A DNA stretch of 64,000 nt from an uncultured Collinsella sp. (GTDB lineage Bacteria > Actinomycetota > Coriobacteriia > Coriobacteriales > Coriobacteriaceae). The stretch is taken from NCBI GenBank assembly GCA_959019775.1, contig CAUEPS010000003.1:1-64000 (forward strand). The letters are read 5' to 3'. The translations under genes and the position numbers were made by a program. Positions 1-7,595 of the stretch are shown one piece after another. Every line of letters begins with the position of its first letter. Within the stretch, counting starts at the first letter, position 1. The notes under the pieces were generated by a model, which searched no databases, was not told the origin of the DNA, and saw nothing but the letters and a program-made list of their open reading frames with translations.

Positions 1-53
1 GCATATCCTTCACACGGATGGGGTCACAAGTTCGAATCTTGTATCGCCCACCA
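1..53 (+). tRNA. tRNA-Val(CAC), 3' part (5' end outside window)
   Basis: The anticodon stem-loop (4-20), T-arm (26-42), 3' acceptor strand (43-49), discriminator A50 and encoded CCA (51-53) all fold. The loop TTCACAC (9-15) places anticodon CAC at 11-13, reading valine GTG. The first ~23 nt lie before the window. The 3' end of a tRNA is a common integrase target, which fits the accessory character of the next 2.9 kb. Confidence 0.93.
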
Positions 54-64
54 TCAAAAGCGCA

Positions 65-97
65 GGTCAGAGGTGTTAAGCCTCTGGCCTTTTTCTT
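65..97 (+). terminator. Rho-independent terminator after tRNA-Val
   Basis: Stem GGTCAGAGG (65-73) pairs with CCTCTGGCC (81-89) with one G-T wobble, followed by a T-rich run (90-100). Confidence 0.85.
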
Positions 98-445
98 TTT
101 GATAGCAAGGCTGACACCAAAACTGACACCAAAATTAAATCGTAGTCGTAGAAGGCGTCATTTTTTATCGCACCCATTTTGCTGACGCCATTGCACGTTT
201 TGTATAAAACGCATGCGTATTTTCATTGAATTCCCCATGTGATCCGCGCGCAAATGTGGAGACAGGGACCACAGCCCCAGAACACCTACCAGCGGATTTC
301 TATCACACAGCGTTTTTTCGGCGGAACTCGTCAAGCTTTTGGTCAGCATTTGGTTTGCTTCCGGTACTTACCCGCATGACGGCCCCGTAGATAATCGCCT
401 TGCCCGCAATCCGTACGGCCTACGGCCGATACCAGGGGAGGCCTC
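98..445. other. Gene-free stretch with a short tandem repeat
   Basis: No convincing coding region is visible. A 12-nt unit CTGACACCAAAA occurs twice in tandem at 111-122 and 123-134, just after the tRNA-Val terminator. It could be the remnant of an integrase gene tail or attachment region, but nothing confirms that. The end of the stretch carries the ribosome binding site of the next gene (AGGGGAGG, 433-440). Confidence 0.5.
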
Positions 446-1603
446 ATGGACGATATCGTCTGCGCAAACACCGCATTCCGTTACTGGCGCTGCCCACCGC
501 AGGTGCGCGACCTCTACCCGCGCCTACCTAACTCCGAAGTCGGCTGGCGAGCTCTATCCCAAGCCCCTTTCGTAACCGACGTCCTCAAGACCCCGATTAT
601 TACCACAACAGTGCCCGGTGGCGTTAACTACCATTCGGGATTACGGACAACAATCCACTGTGATGATGCTTCTGGGGTGGACAGTACGCTGGATACCGCG
701 ATGAGATTTAGGGTTACCAATCCACTTGCGACGCTATTTACCATGGCGCGCTTTGTGTCTCCAACCGATCTTGTCCTTGCCATGTACGAATTCTGCGGAT
801 GGTTCTCAGTCTTTGAGCCCACCGCCGCAGCAGAAGCGGAACTAGACAAAGCCAAAGACGCTGCCGAGAGTGTAACCACCGAATCCCTCTTTGACCTCGA
901 TGAAAGCCAAGAAGAACCACAATGGAAACGCGTTTACGCGCGCATAAAAGTCAAAGAACAGGTAAATGCGAAGGGGCCCAACGGACAAAAGAAAACGAAT
1001 GAGGTCACAAAGCTAAAGGGCACTTCGCTCTGGATGAGGAAGCCGCTCATCGAATTACACGAGCTTCATGAGTACGCCAATAAGATGAAAAAAAGAAAGT
1101 GGGGTACAAAGTTTTACAAAGCCGCGCAGCTGGTGACGGGTGTAGTCGCTTCTCCGCTCGAAGTTGCAGGAATTTTATTGCTGTCGCTTCCTTGTTCTCG
1201 CGGCGGTGCCGGCTTTAGAAGCGTTTACGTCAACGACCTTACACCGCTTACCGCATCGGCGCAGAGCATTGCAGGGCAAAAAGTCTGCTACGGAGATATC
1301 GTGATCGTGAATCCAACCATAATGAAGGCAGGCATCGTGGAGATTCAGGGAGAGGTCATCCACGGATCAGGCGCCGTGCTCGACCACGATGCCAAACGCA
1401 TGACGGCGCTGCAAAGTATGGGGTATGACGTCTTCCTGGTTACGCACGACATGCTTAACGATGCCGAGCAGCTTGATGCGATCGTGCGAAGTCTTTGCTC
1501 ACGTTTGGAATTGCGCTATAGGTGCAAAACCAGGGCGCAAAAGACGGCGGAAATGGAGCTACGAGCCAACGTGCTGTGCAATTGGCTGGAAATCGGTCGT
1601 TAG
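446..1603 (+). CDS. Predicted DUF559/AbiEi-like protein with nuclease-type C-terminus
   Basis: A 385-residue protein preceded by a strong AGGGGAGG site 5 nt before the ATG. The middle part (about residues 93-115, with R..SPTDLVLAMYEFCG) resembles the segment found in actinobacterial AbiEi-like/DUF559 proteins. The C-terminal part (about 285-365) looks like a DUF559/Vsr-type restriction-endonuclease-like fold, with E299, E303, H306 and a K317-R318 helix followed by a GYDVFLVT strand. Whether it cuts DNA is unknown. It stands alone between a tRNA and a duplicated tRNA block, without a recognisable partner gene. Its sequence context suggests acquired DNA. Family assignment rests on pattern recognition only. 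Confidence 0.6.
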   Translation: MDDIVCANTAFRYWRCPPQVRDLYPRLPNSEVGWRALSQAPFVTDVLKTPIITTTVPGGVNYHSGLRTTIHCDDASGVDSTLDTAMRFRVTNPLATLFTMARFVSPTDLVLAMYEFCGWFSVFEPTAAAEAELDKAKDAAESVTTESLFDLDESQEEPQWKRVYARIKVKEQVNAKGPNGQKKTNEVTKLKGTSLWMRKPLIELHELHEYANKMKKRKWGTKFYKAAQLVTGVVASPLEVAGILLLSLPCSRGGAGFRSVYVNDLTPLTASAQSIAGQKVCYGDIVIVNPTIMKAGIVEIQGEVIHGSGAVLDHDAKRMTALQSMGYDVFLVTHDMLNDAEQLDAIVRSLCSRLELRYRCKTRAQKTAEMELRANVLCNWLEIGR

Positions 1604-1656
1604 ACGGGTGCCCTGCTCACTTCCGGGCGCCCTCGGCCGACTGCGCGCGATGCCGC

Positions 1657-1818
1657 CGCCACGGAACCGGCCCATCTACTACGTTTAGCCCCGGCCCCTC
1701 GACCATACCCCGTATTTCGCGAAAACCGCAGGCCGTCTACCTGCGGTTTTGTTTTTACGATCGGCGGCGTGGTCGGTGGGTGCCGCCCAAACGTAGTAGA
1801 TGGGCCGCATCCGTGGCG
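1657..1818. repeat. Large palindromic element, copy A
   Basis: Arms 1657-1686 and 1789-1818 are inverted repeats (27 of 30 positions pair; the inner 18, at 1669-1686 and 1789-1806, are perfect). The interior holds a terminator-like hairpin (AAAACCGCAGG ... CCTGCGGTTTT, about 1721-1751) followed by T residues. No open frame is credible. It could act as a bidirectional transcription stop or be a non-autonomous mobile element. Confidence 0.8.
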
Positions 1819-1874
1819 AGAGGCCCCCGGGGGCGGCCGGGCGGGCGCCGGGGAGGAGGGCGGCGGCGTGGCCG

Positions 1875-1902
1875 CCGCCCGCGGGGCGCGCCCCGCGGGC
1901 GG
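1875..1902. repeat. GC-only perfect palindrome, 28 nt
   Basis: The sequence is its own reverse complement over 1875-1902 and is entirely G and C. The equivalent in copy B (2663-2688) is a 26-nt perfect palindrome with the same centre but different outer bases, so self-complementarity is kept while the sequence differs. Confidence 0.85.
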
Positions 1903-1986
1903 GGTTGGGCATCGCGGTTTCCCCCCGGCCCCGAGCCAAGACTCCTATCCCCGCCAGCGCCGCCGGAAGTTTTTCAAAAATTGTCC

Positions 1987-2015
1987 TTGCATCGCCGTCC
2001 GAGTTCCCGTATAGT
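1987..2015 (+). promoter_or_regulatory. Promoter of tRNA-Ala copy A
   Basis: TTGCAT (1987-1992) and TATAGT (2010-2015) are separated by 17 nt. The tRNA starts 13 nt after the -10 box. Confidence 0.8.
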
Positions 2016-2027
2016 ACTTTTTCGCAC

Positions 2028-2100
2028 GGGGGCGTAGCTCAGCTGGGAGAGCGCTTGACTGGCAGTCAAGAGGTCAGGGGTTCGATCCCCCTCGTCTCCA
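2028..2100 (+). tRNA. tRNA-Ala(GGC), copy A
   Basis: A full cloverleaf of 73 nt. Loop CTGGCAG gives anticodon GGC. The acceptor stem has two G-T wobbles. The discriminator is A2100 and CCA is not encoded (next bases are CCC), unlike the Val, CAT and Pro tRNAs here. The tRNA sequence matches copy B. Confidence 0.95.
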
Positions 2101-2116
2101 CCCGAGCATTGAATGA

Positions 2117-2145
2117 GGCTCCAACGCAAGTTGGGGCCTTTTTTT
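2117..2145 (+). terminator. Terminator after tRNA-Ala copy A
   Basis: Stem GGCTCCAAC/GTTGGGGCC (one wobble), loop GCAA, then seven T residues. Confidence 0.85.
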
Positions 2146-2174
2146 ATATAGGCACACAAGGTCAAAGGCGGCAC

Positions 2175-2200
2175 CATGATCCTCCTGGTCGACAAGATCG
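2175..2200 (+). pseudogene. Fossil start of a duplicated ABC-F gene
   Basis: The 26 nt from ATG at 2175, with the leader before it, equal the start of the ABC-F gene at 2961. The reading frame then runs into unrelated sequence at 2201. This marks the breakpoint of the duplication; it cannot make a functional protein. Confidence 0.85.
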
Positions 2201-2300
2201 TACGTTGAACGGGTGTCTCGTGCATGGTAGTATTTCACGACGTGGTGCAACGCTACTCTGCATGGAAGTCCTCCATTGCCTTTGCAACCACTAATCACAA

Positions 2301-2376
2301 GGGCTCTTGGCGCAACGGTTAGCGCAGGGGACTCATAATCCCTGGGTTCTGGGTTCGAATCCCGGAGGGCCCACCA
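2301..2376 (+). tRNA. tRNA with anticodon CAT (elongator Met or lysidine-modified Ile2)
   Basis: A complete 73-nt cloverleaf plus encoded CCA (2374-2376). Loop CTCATAA gives CAT. It lacks initiator features and resembles both elongator tRNA-Met and tRNA-Ile2 of the ileX type; the sequence alone does not settle which. It lies in the unique spacer between the two copies of the duplication. Confidence 0.9.
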
Positions 2377-2387
2377 GGTTTTTCAAC

Positions 2388-2420
2388 AGGTCAGGCAATA
2401 TGTCTGGCCTATTTTCTTTT
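2388..2420 (+). terminator. Terminator after tRNA(CAT)
   Basis: AGGTCAG (2388-2394) pairs with CTGGCCT (2404-2410) with a wobble, followed by ATTTTCTTTT. Confidence 0.7.
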
Positions 2421-2497
2421 CATCGCAGTGGTTTTCACTTACAAATAGCCTGCTAACCCACTTCCGGGCGCCCTCGGTCGACTGCGTGCGATGCCGC

Positions 2498-2659
2498 CGC
2501 CACGGAACCGGCCCATCTACTACGTTTAGCCCCGGCCCCTCGACCATACCCCGTATTTCGCGAAAACCGCAGGCCGTCTACCTGCGGTTTTGTTTTTACG
2601 ATCGGCGGCGTGGTCGGTGGGTGCCGCCCAAACGTAGTAGATGGGCCGCATCCGTGGCG
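2498..2659. repeat. Large palindromic element, copy B
   Basis: Same architecture as copy A, with the perfect 18-nt inner arms at 2510-2527 and 2630-2647 and the internal hairpin plus T run at about 2562-2598. A second, GC-only perfect palindrome follows at 2663-2688. Confidence 0.8.
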
Positions 2660-2771
2660 AGAGGCCCGCGGGGCGCGCCCCGCGGGCCGGATCGGGCATC
2701 GTGGCCCCCTCGCTCTCGAGTCCGTCCCGCATCATCGCCCCCCGCCGCTGAAAGTTTTTCCGAAATTGTCC

Positions 2772-2800
2772 TTGCATCGCCGTCCGAGTTCCCGTATAGT
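2772..2800 (+). promoter_or_regulatory. Promoter of tRNA-Ala copy B
   Basis: TTGCAT (2772-2777), 17-nt spacer, TATAGT (2795-2800). It matches the copy A promoter. Confidence 0.8.
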
Positions 2801-2812
2801 ACTTCTTCGCAC

Positions 2813-2885
2813 GGGGGCGTAGCTCAGCTGGGAGAGCGCTTGACTGGCAGTCAAGAGGTCAGGGGTTCGATCCCCCTCGTCTCCA
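2813..2885 (+). tRNA. tRNA-Ala(GGC), copy B
   Basis: Same 73-nt gene as copy A, again without an encoded CCA. Two copies double the dose of the GGC isoacceptor, which suits a GCC-rich genome. Confidence 0.95.
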
Positions 2886-2901
2886 CCCGAGCATTGAATG
2901 A

Positions 2902-2930
2902 GGCTCCAACGCAAGTTGGGGCCTTTTTTT
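2902..2930 (+). terminator. Terminator after tRNA-Ala copy B
   Basis: Same stem, loop and T tract as copy A. It separates the tRNA from the ABC-F gene 30 nt downstream. Confidence 0.85.
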
Positions 2931-2960
2931 ATATAGGCACACAAGGTCAAAGGCGGCACC

Positions 2961-4994
2961 ATGATCCTCCTGGTCGACAAGATCGAAAAAAGCTTCGGCG
3001 CGCGCATCCTCTTTAGCGGCGCGTCCTTCCAGATCAACCCCGGCGAGCGCTTCGCGCTCGTGGGCCCCAACGGAGCCGGCAAAACCACCATGCTCAAAAT
3101 CATCATGGGCATCGACAGCCCCGACGCTGGCCAGGTCCAGTACGCCAAGGACTGCCAGGTAGGCTACCTAGAGCAGGAAACCAACCTGGAGCAAAAGGAC
3201 ACCACCATCCTCGCCGAGGTCATGGCCGCTGCCAAGGAAATCCGCCGCATGGGCGAGCGCGCCAACGAGCTACAGGCCCAGATCACCGAGCTCTCCGAAC
3301 AGGGAAAGGACGTCGACGCACTCCTTAACGAGTATGGCCAGGTCCAGGACCGCTTTGAGCACCTGGGCGGCTACGAGCTCGAGAGCAACGCCCGCAAAAT
3401 CCTGTCCGGCCTGGGCTTTAAGGTCACCGACTTTGAGCGCCCGTGCTCCGAGTTCTCGGGCGGCTGGCAGATGCGCAGCGCGCTTGCTAAGCTCTTCCTG
3501 CGCCACCCCGACCTGCTGCTTCTAGACGAGCCCACCAACCACCTGGACCTCGAGAGCGTCCAGTGGCTGCGCGGCTTTATCGCCAACTACGACGGCGCCG
3601 TCCTCATCGTCAGCCACGACCGCGCCTTCATGGACGCCTGCGTCGACCACGTCGCCGCACTCGAAAACCGTCGCGTGACCACCTACACCGGCAACTACAG
3701 CAGCTACCTCAAGCAGCGCGAGGACAATTTGGAACAGATGCGCGCCAAGCGTGCTGCCCAGGAGCGCGACATCGCCCACATGCAGGTCTTCGTTGACAAG
3801 TTCCGCTACAAGCCCACTAAGGCCGCCCAGGCTCAGGAGCGCATCCGCAAGATCGAGCAGATCAAAAAGGAGCTCGTCATCCTGCCCGAGGGCCATAAGC
3901 ACATCGACTTTAAGTTCCCTGACCCGCCGCGCTCCGGCGACATGGTCGTGGGCCTCGAGGGCGTATCCAAGTCCTACGGCAACAAGCACATCTATAGCGA
4001 CATCGACCTCAAGCTCTACCGTGGCGAGCACGTGGCACTCGTCGGCCCCAACGGCGCCGGCAAGTCCACCCTCATGAAGATCCTCGCCGGCCTGGAGCCA
4101 CCCACCACTGGCACCCGCGACTTGGGCACCAACGTGGGTGTGGCCTACTATGCCCAGCACGCGCTCGAAGGCATGACCGAGTCCAACACTGTCCTGCAAG
4201 AGATCGACACCGTCACGCCCAAGTGGACCGTGCCGCAGCAGCGCAGCCTGCTGGGCGCCTTCCTGTTTAGCGACAACGACGCAATCGAAAAGCAGGTCCG
4301 CGTCCTCTCCGGCGGCGAAAAGGCGCGTCTGGCGCTCGCCAAGATGCTCGTGGCCCCCGAGGCGCTCCTGTGCCTGGACGAGCCCACCAACCACCTGGAC
4401 ATCGACTCGGTGGACATGCTCGAGAACGCCCTGCAAAACTTCCCTGGTACCATCGTGCTGATCAGCCACGACGAACACCTAGTACGCGCTGTGGCCAACC
4501 GCATCATTGACATCCGCGATGGCAAGGTCACGGTCTACGACGGCGACTACGACTACTACCTCTACAAGCGCGAGGACCTCGCAGCCCGCGCCGCCGCCGA
4601 GGCGACAGGGGAGAGTGCGCCAGTCACGGCCAAGTCCGCTAAGGTCACCGCGGCCCAGCCCGATGCGCCCGCCGCCGCTTCCAAGCCTGCCGAGGGCAAA
4701 AAGACCAAGGAGCAAAGGCGCGCCGAGGCCCAGGCCCGCGCCGCACTCAACAAAAAGCTCAAGGGCGTGCGCAACCAGCTCAAGAAGATCGAGACGGAGC
4801 TCGACAAGAAGCGTGCCCGCTATGACGAGCTTATGGAATTGATGGCAAGCGAAGAACTTTATGCCGATCAGGACAAGTTCAACGCCGCGCTGGGGGAATA
4901 TAACGGCCTTAAGCAAGAGCTGCCCAAGCTCGAGGACGAATGGCTGGAGCTTTCCACCCAGATCGAAGAGGAGACCGCGCGTGAACTCTCGTAA
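2961..4994 (+). CDS. ABC-F family ATPase (YdiF/Uup-like translation factor)
   Basis: A 677-residue soluble protein with two ABC ATPase domains and no membrane segments. Domain 1 has Walker A GPNGAGKT (about 35-42), signature FSGGWQMR and Walker B LLLLDEPTNHLD. A charged linker (about 245-310) follows, as expected for the P-site tRNA interaction motif. Domain 2 has GPNGAGKS, LSGGEKAR and CLDEPTNHLD. The C-terminus (about 570-677) is Lys/Glu-rich and predicted coiled coil. ABC-F proteins act on ribosomes with stalled or drug-bound centres. Housekeeping and antibiotic-protection members cannot be told apart here. The coding end overlaps the next gene by 14 nt. Confidence 0.92.
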   Translation: MILLVDKIEKSFGARILFSGASFQINPGERFALVGPNGAGKTTMLKIIMGIDSPDAGQVQYAKDCQVGYLEQETNLEQKDTTILAEVMAAAKEIRRMGERANELQAQITELSEQGKDVDALLNEYGQVQDRFEHLGGYELESNARKILSGLGFKVTDFERPCSEFSGGWQMRSALAKLFLRHPDLLLLDEPTNHLDLESVQWLRGFIANYDGAVLIVSHDRAFMDACVDHVAALENRRVTTYTGNYSSYLKQREDNLEQMRAKRAAQERDIAHMQVFVDKFRYKPTKAAQAQERIRKIEQIKKELVILPEGHKHIDFKFPDPPRSGDMVVGLEGVSKSYGNKHIYSDIDLKLYRGEHVALVGPNGAGKSTLMKILAGLEPPTTGTRDLGTNVGVAYYAQHALEGMTESNTVLQEIDTVTPKWTVPQQRSLLGAFLFSDNDAIEKQVRVLSGGEKARLALAKMLVAPEALLCLDEPTNHLDIDSVDMLENALQNFPGTIVLISHDEHLVRAVANRIIDIRDGKVTVYDGDYDYYLYKREDLAARAAAEATGESAPVTAKSAKVTAAQPDAPAAASKPAEGKKTKEQRRAEAQARAALNKKLKGVRNQLKKIETELDKKRARYDELMELMASEELYADQDKFNAALGEYNGLKQELPKLEDEWLELSTQIEEETARELS

Positions 4995-5277
4995 GGCCGC
5001 TGCCGTGGCGATGAGCATTATCGCCATCGCGTGCCGCATCTGCGGCATCTTTATGAGCGCGATGACCGTGCTGCTGTGCTTTAGCGGCCTCACCGCCAAG
5101 CTGCAGATCGTGGGCTTTGTCGTTGAGCTCTCGCGCGCGCTGCCGAGCGCTATCGCCGGCTACGGCGTCATCACCTCACCCTTTGGCGGCGTGTTCCGCC
5201 TGGATTACGCCATCGTCGCCGTCATCCTGTTTGTGGCCGACTACCTGCTCACGCGCGCCTCGCGCCGCGTCCGCTAG
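4981..5277 (+). CDS. Small hydrophobic membrane protein, unknown function
   Basis: A 98-residue protein starting at GTG 4981, inside the end of the ABC-F gene; ATG 5011 is an alternative start. It has two or three predicted membrane segments (about 8-28, 35-50 and 72-90) and ends in a basic tail (TRASRRVR). I do not recognise a family. Overlap with the upstream gene and the 9-nt gap to the peptidase gene suggest co-translation. Confidence 0.7.
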   Translation: MNSRKAAAVAMSIIAIACRICGIFMSAMTVLLCFSGLTAKLQIVGFVVELSRALPSAIAGYGVITSPFGGVFRLDYAIVAVILFVADYLLTRASRRVR

Positions 5278-5286
5278 GGGAGCGCC

Positions 5287-5970
5287 ATGTCCAGCAGCTA
5301 CATCATGAACCTACTCGCCAGCGCCGTCGCCGTCATCGTTGGCATCGTCATCCACGAGAGCGCACACGCCGCCGCTGCCTGGGCGCTCGGCGACAAGACG
5401 GCCCGCTCGCGTGGCCGTGTCTCGCTCAACCCACTCAACCACATCGACCCGTTCGGCACCATTCTCCTGCCGCTGCTGATGCTCGCCGCCGGCGGCCCGG
5501 TGTTCGCCTTTGCCAAGCCGGTGCCCGTCTATCTCAACAACCTTAAGCATCCCAAGCGCGACGAGGTCCTGGTGAGCGTGGCCGGCCCCGCATCGAACAT
5601 CGCGCTGGCATGCCTTGCGGCCGCTCTCATGCACGCGACATACGGCAACCTCTACACCAGCATGTCCTTTGCCGTGGCGTCCCAAATCATGAACTTCGGT
5701 GCTACCTTTATCGTGGTCAACCTGTCGCTCGCGTTCTTTAACCTTATCCCGATCCCACCGCTCGACGGCTCGTCGATCATCGTGCCGTTCCTCAAAGGCA
5801 AGGCGCTCGCCAACTACTATCGTCTGCAGCAGTACGCCATGCCGATCCTTATCATCGTGCTGTATCTGCTGCCCATGTGGACCGGCATCGACGTGATCGG
5901 CCGCTATTTCGACGTTACCGTGTATCCGCTGGCTGAGCGGCTGCTTAACTTCGCAATCGCCGGCATCTAG
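5287..5970 (+). CDS. Site-2 protease family (M50) membrane peptidase
   Basis: A 227-residue polytopic protein with the zinc site HESAH near residue 22 in the first membrane helix and the second-site motif NLIPIPPLDGSS near residue 157. There is no PDZ domain, so it belongs to the short M50 group rather than to RseP. Such enzymes cut membrane-embedded substrates; the substrate here is unknown. The ATG at 5287 follows a GGGGAG site. Confidence 0.88.
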   Translation: MSSSYIMNLLASAVAVIVGIVIHESAHAAAAWALGDKTARSRGRVSLNPLNHIDPFGTILLPLLMLAAGGPVFAFAKPVPVYLNNLKHPKRDEVLVSVAGPASNIALACLAAALMHATYGNLYTSMSFAVASQIMNFGATFIVVNLSLAFFNLIPIPPLDGSSIIVPFLKGKALANYYRLQQYAMPILIIVLYLLPMWTGIDVIGRYFDVTVYPLAERLLNFAIAGI

Positions 5971-6054
5971 GGTAAACTTACAGGTCGACCGTGCAAAACG
6001 GTCGCAACATGCACCCAAACCGCGCCGCGAAGGCGCCGTCAAAGGAGGTCGAAG

Positions 6055-6864
6055 ATGTCGTATCGCGTGTCGACGCAGGTCTACAGCGGGCCGTTCGACC
6101 TGCTGCTGCAGCTGGTAACCCGCCAAAAAGTAGATATCGGCGCTATCTCCATTAGCGAGGTGGCCGAGCAATACCTTGCCGAGGTCGAGCGCATCGAGGC
6201 GCTGGACCTGGACGTGGCGAGCGACTTTTTGCTGGTCGCGGCAACCCTTTTGGACATTAAGGCCGCCTCGCTGGTGCCCCAGGAGGCCCCCAGCAAATCC
6301 GTCGACGATGACGAGGACGACGAAGACCTCGAGGAACTCAGCGCGCTCGACGGCGACGCCCTGCGCGAGGTCTTGATCCAGCGCCTGATCGCCTACAAGC
6401 AGTTTAAGGGCGCGGCGGCGGCCCTTGGCGCGCGCATGCAGGCCGAGAGCCGCATGCATCCGCGCGTGGCCGGCCCCGACCCCGAGTTTTTGGGCCTTAT
6501 GCCCGACTACCTGGCCGGCATTACCCTGCGCGGCCTGGCCGTCATCTGTGCCGACCTGGACGGCAAGCGCCAGACCTTCCTGCTGGAGGCCGAGCACGTG
6601 GCACCGCACCGCGTGCCGCTCGACCTGACGGTGGCCTCGGTCGACCGTTTTACCATGGCGCACCAAACCTGCACCTTCCGCGAGCTGTTGGACGGCGACG
6701 CCACCACCGAGCAGCTCGTTGTCACCTTCCTGGCCATGCTCGAGCTCGCCAAGCGCGGCTCGCTTACGCTGAGCCAGGACGAGATCTTTGGAACCATTCA
6801 AATCAACCGCGTCGAGGGCGCCGAGGCCTATGTGCCCGGCGAAGGCCCCGAGCTCACCGAATAG
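6055..6864 (+). CDS. scpA: Segregation and condensation protein A
   Basis: A 269-residue kleisin that with ScpB and SMC forms the bacterial condensin complex. The N-terminus has the typical FDLLLQLV...KVDIGAISISEVAEQYL pattern (about 11-45), followed by an acidic linker (about 82-95, DDDEDDEDLEEL) and a C-terminal winged-helix region. An AAAGGAGG site (about 6041-6048) fixes the start. It lies 11 nt before scpB, as in most Gram-positives. Confidence 0.95.
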   Translation: MSYRVSTQVYSGPFDLLLQLVTRQKVDIGAISISEVAEQYLAEVERIEALDLDVASDFLLVAATLLDIKAASLVPQEAPSKSVDDDEDDEDLEELSALDGDALREVLIQRLIAYKQFKGAAAALGARMQAESRMHPRVAGPDPEFLGLMPDYLAGITLRGLAVICADLDGKRQTFLLEAEHVAPHRVPLDLTVASVDRFTMAHQTCTFRELLDGDATTEQLVVTFLAMLELAKRGSLTLSQDEIFGTIQINRVEGAEAYVPGEGPELTE

Positions 6865-6875
6865 GAGCGGCAACC

Positions 6876-7595
6876 ATGTCAACCCTTTCCACGCTGGAGG
6901 CAAGCAGTCTCAAAGGCGCCCTCGAGGCGCTGCTGCTGGTTTCGAGCGACCCCGTGAGTGCGCCCGCGCTGGCCGGCGCACTGGATATCGCCCCCGGCGA
7001 GTGTGCGTCGCTTTTGGCTGAGCTCAAGGTTGAGTACGAGGAGGCCAACCGCGGCTTTCAGCTGCGCGAGGTCGCCGGTGGCTGGCGCCTGTTCACACAC
7101 CCCGCCTACCACGATGTGGTCGAGGCCTATGTGCTGAGCTGGGACACGCAAAAACTGTCGCAGGCAGCGCTCGAGACCCTGGCCGTTATCGCCTACCACC
7201 AGCCCGTCACGCGCGAGGTGGTCAAAGGCATTCGCGGCGTCAACTCCGACGGCGTCATCGCGTCGCTCGTGGACAAGGGCCTGGTGCGCGAGCTCGGCCG
7301 CGACCCCGAGCGCGGTCAGGCCATCATCTACGGCACGACCAACGCCTTCTTGGAAAAGTTCGGCCTGCGCTCCACCCGCGACCTGCCCGATCTGGAGCAG
7401 TTTGCCCCCGACGAGCAGTCACGCCAGTTTATCCGCGAGCGCCTGAGCGGTCGCAGCATTCAGTCCACGCTCGAGGAGCAGGCCGAGGACCTGGACGAAG
7501 AGCGCGAACTGATCGACACCGATGTTGAGGACGCCGATGACGCAGAGCTTCTGCCCACCGGCGATACCTCGGAGGACATGCATGACGAGGATTAA
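6876..7595 (+). CDS. scpB: Segregation and condensation protein B
   Basis: A 239-residue protein with two winged-helix domains typical of ScpB (LKGALEALLLVSSDP at the N-terminus; LETLAVIAYHQPVTR...IRGVNSDGVI in the second domain). It binds the ScpA C-terminus in the SMC complex. The last ~45 residues are an acidic tail. Its final codons overlap the next gene by 14 nt. Confidence 0.95.
   Translation: MSTLSTLEASSLKGALEALLLVSSDPVSAPALAGALDIAPGECASLLAELKVEYEEANRGFQLREVAGGWRLFTHPAYHDVVEAYVLSWDTQKLSQAALETLAVIAYHQPVTREVVKGIRGVNSDGVIASLVDKGLVRELGRDPERGQAIIYGTTNAFLEKFGLRSTRDLPDLEQFAPDEQSRQFIRERLSGRSIQSTLEEQAEDLDEERELIDTDVEDADDAELLPTGDTSEDMHDED

Larger units (their letters stand above)
1618..2200 (+). 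repeat. Segmental duplication, copy A
   Basis: This 583-nt stretch recurs at 2459-2985. The left 209 nt (1618-1826) differ from copy B at two positions. The right 223 nt (1978-2200) differ at one. The GC-rich middle (1827-1977) is strongly diverged and about 56 nt longer. It contains a palindromic element, a tRNA-Ala gene with promoter and terminator, and the first 26 nt of the downstream ABC-F gene, after which similarity stops abruptly at 2200/2201. Confidence 0.95.
2459..2985 (+). repeat. Segmental duplication, copy B
   Basis: Counterpart of 1618-2200, offset 841 nt on the left flank and 785 nt on the right because of a ~56-nt length difference in the diverged middle. This copy runs directly into the intact ABC-F gene, so it is likely the original arrangement. 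Confidence 0.95.

Noticed and set aside
2197..2210. 14-nt match ATCGTACGTTGAAC with 38678-38691
   Set aside because: At 38678 it is part of the rny promoter region. No -35 box accompanies it at 2197, and the match does not extend. I treat it as coincidence.
5987..6003. Hairpin GACCGT/ACGGTC before scpA as a terminator
   Set aside because: There is no T tract after the stem, and the stem has only 6 bp.
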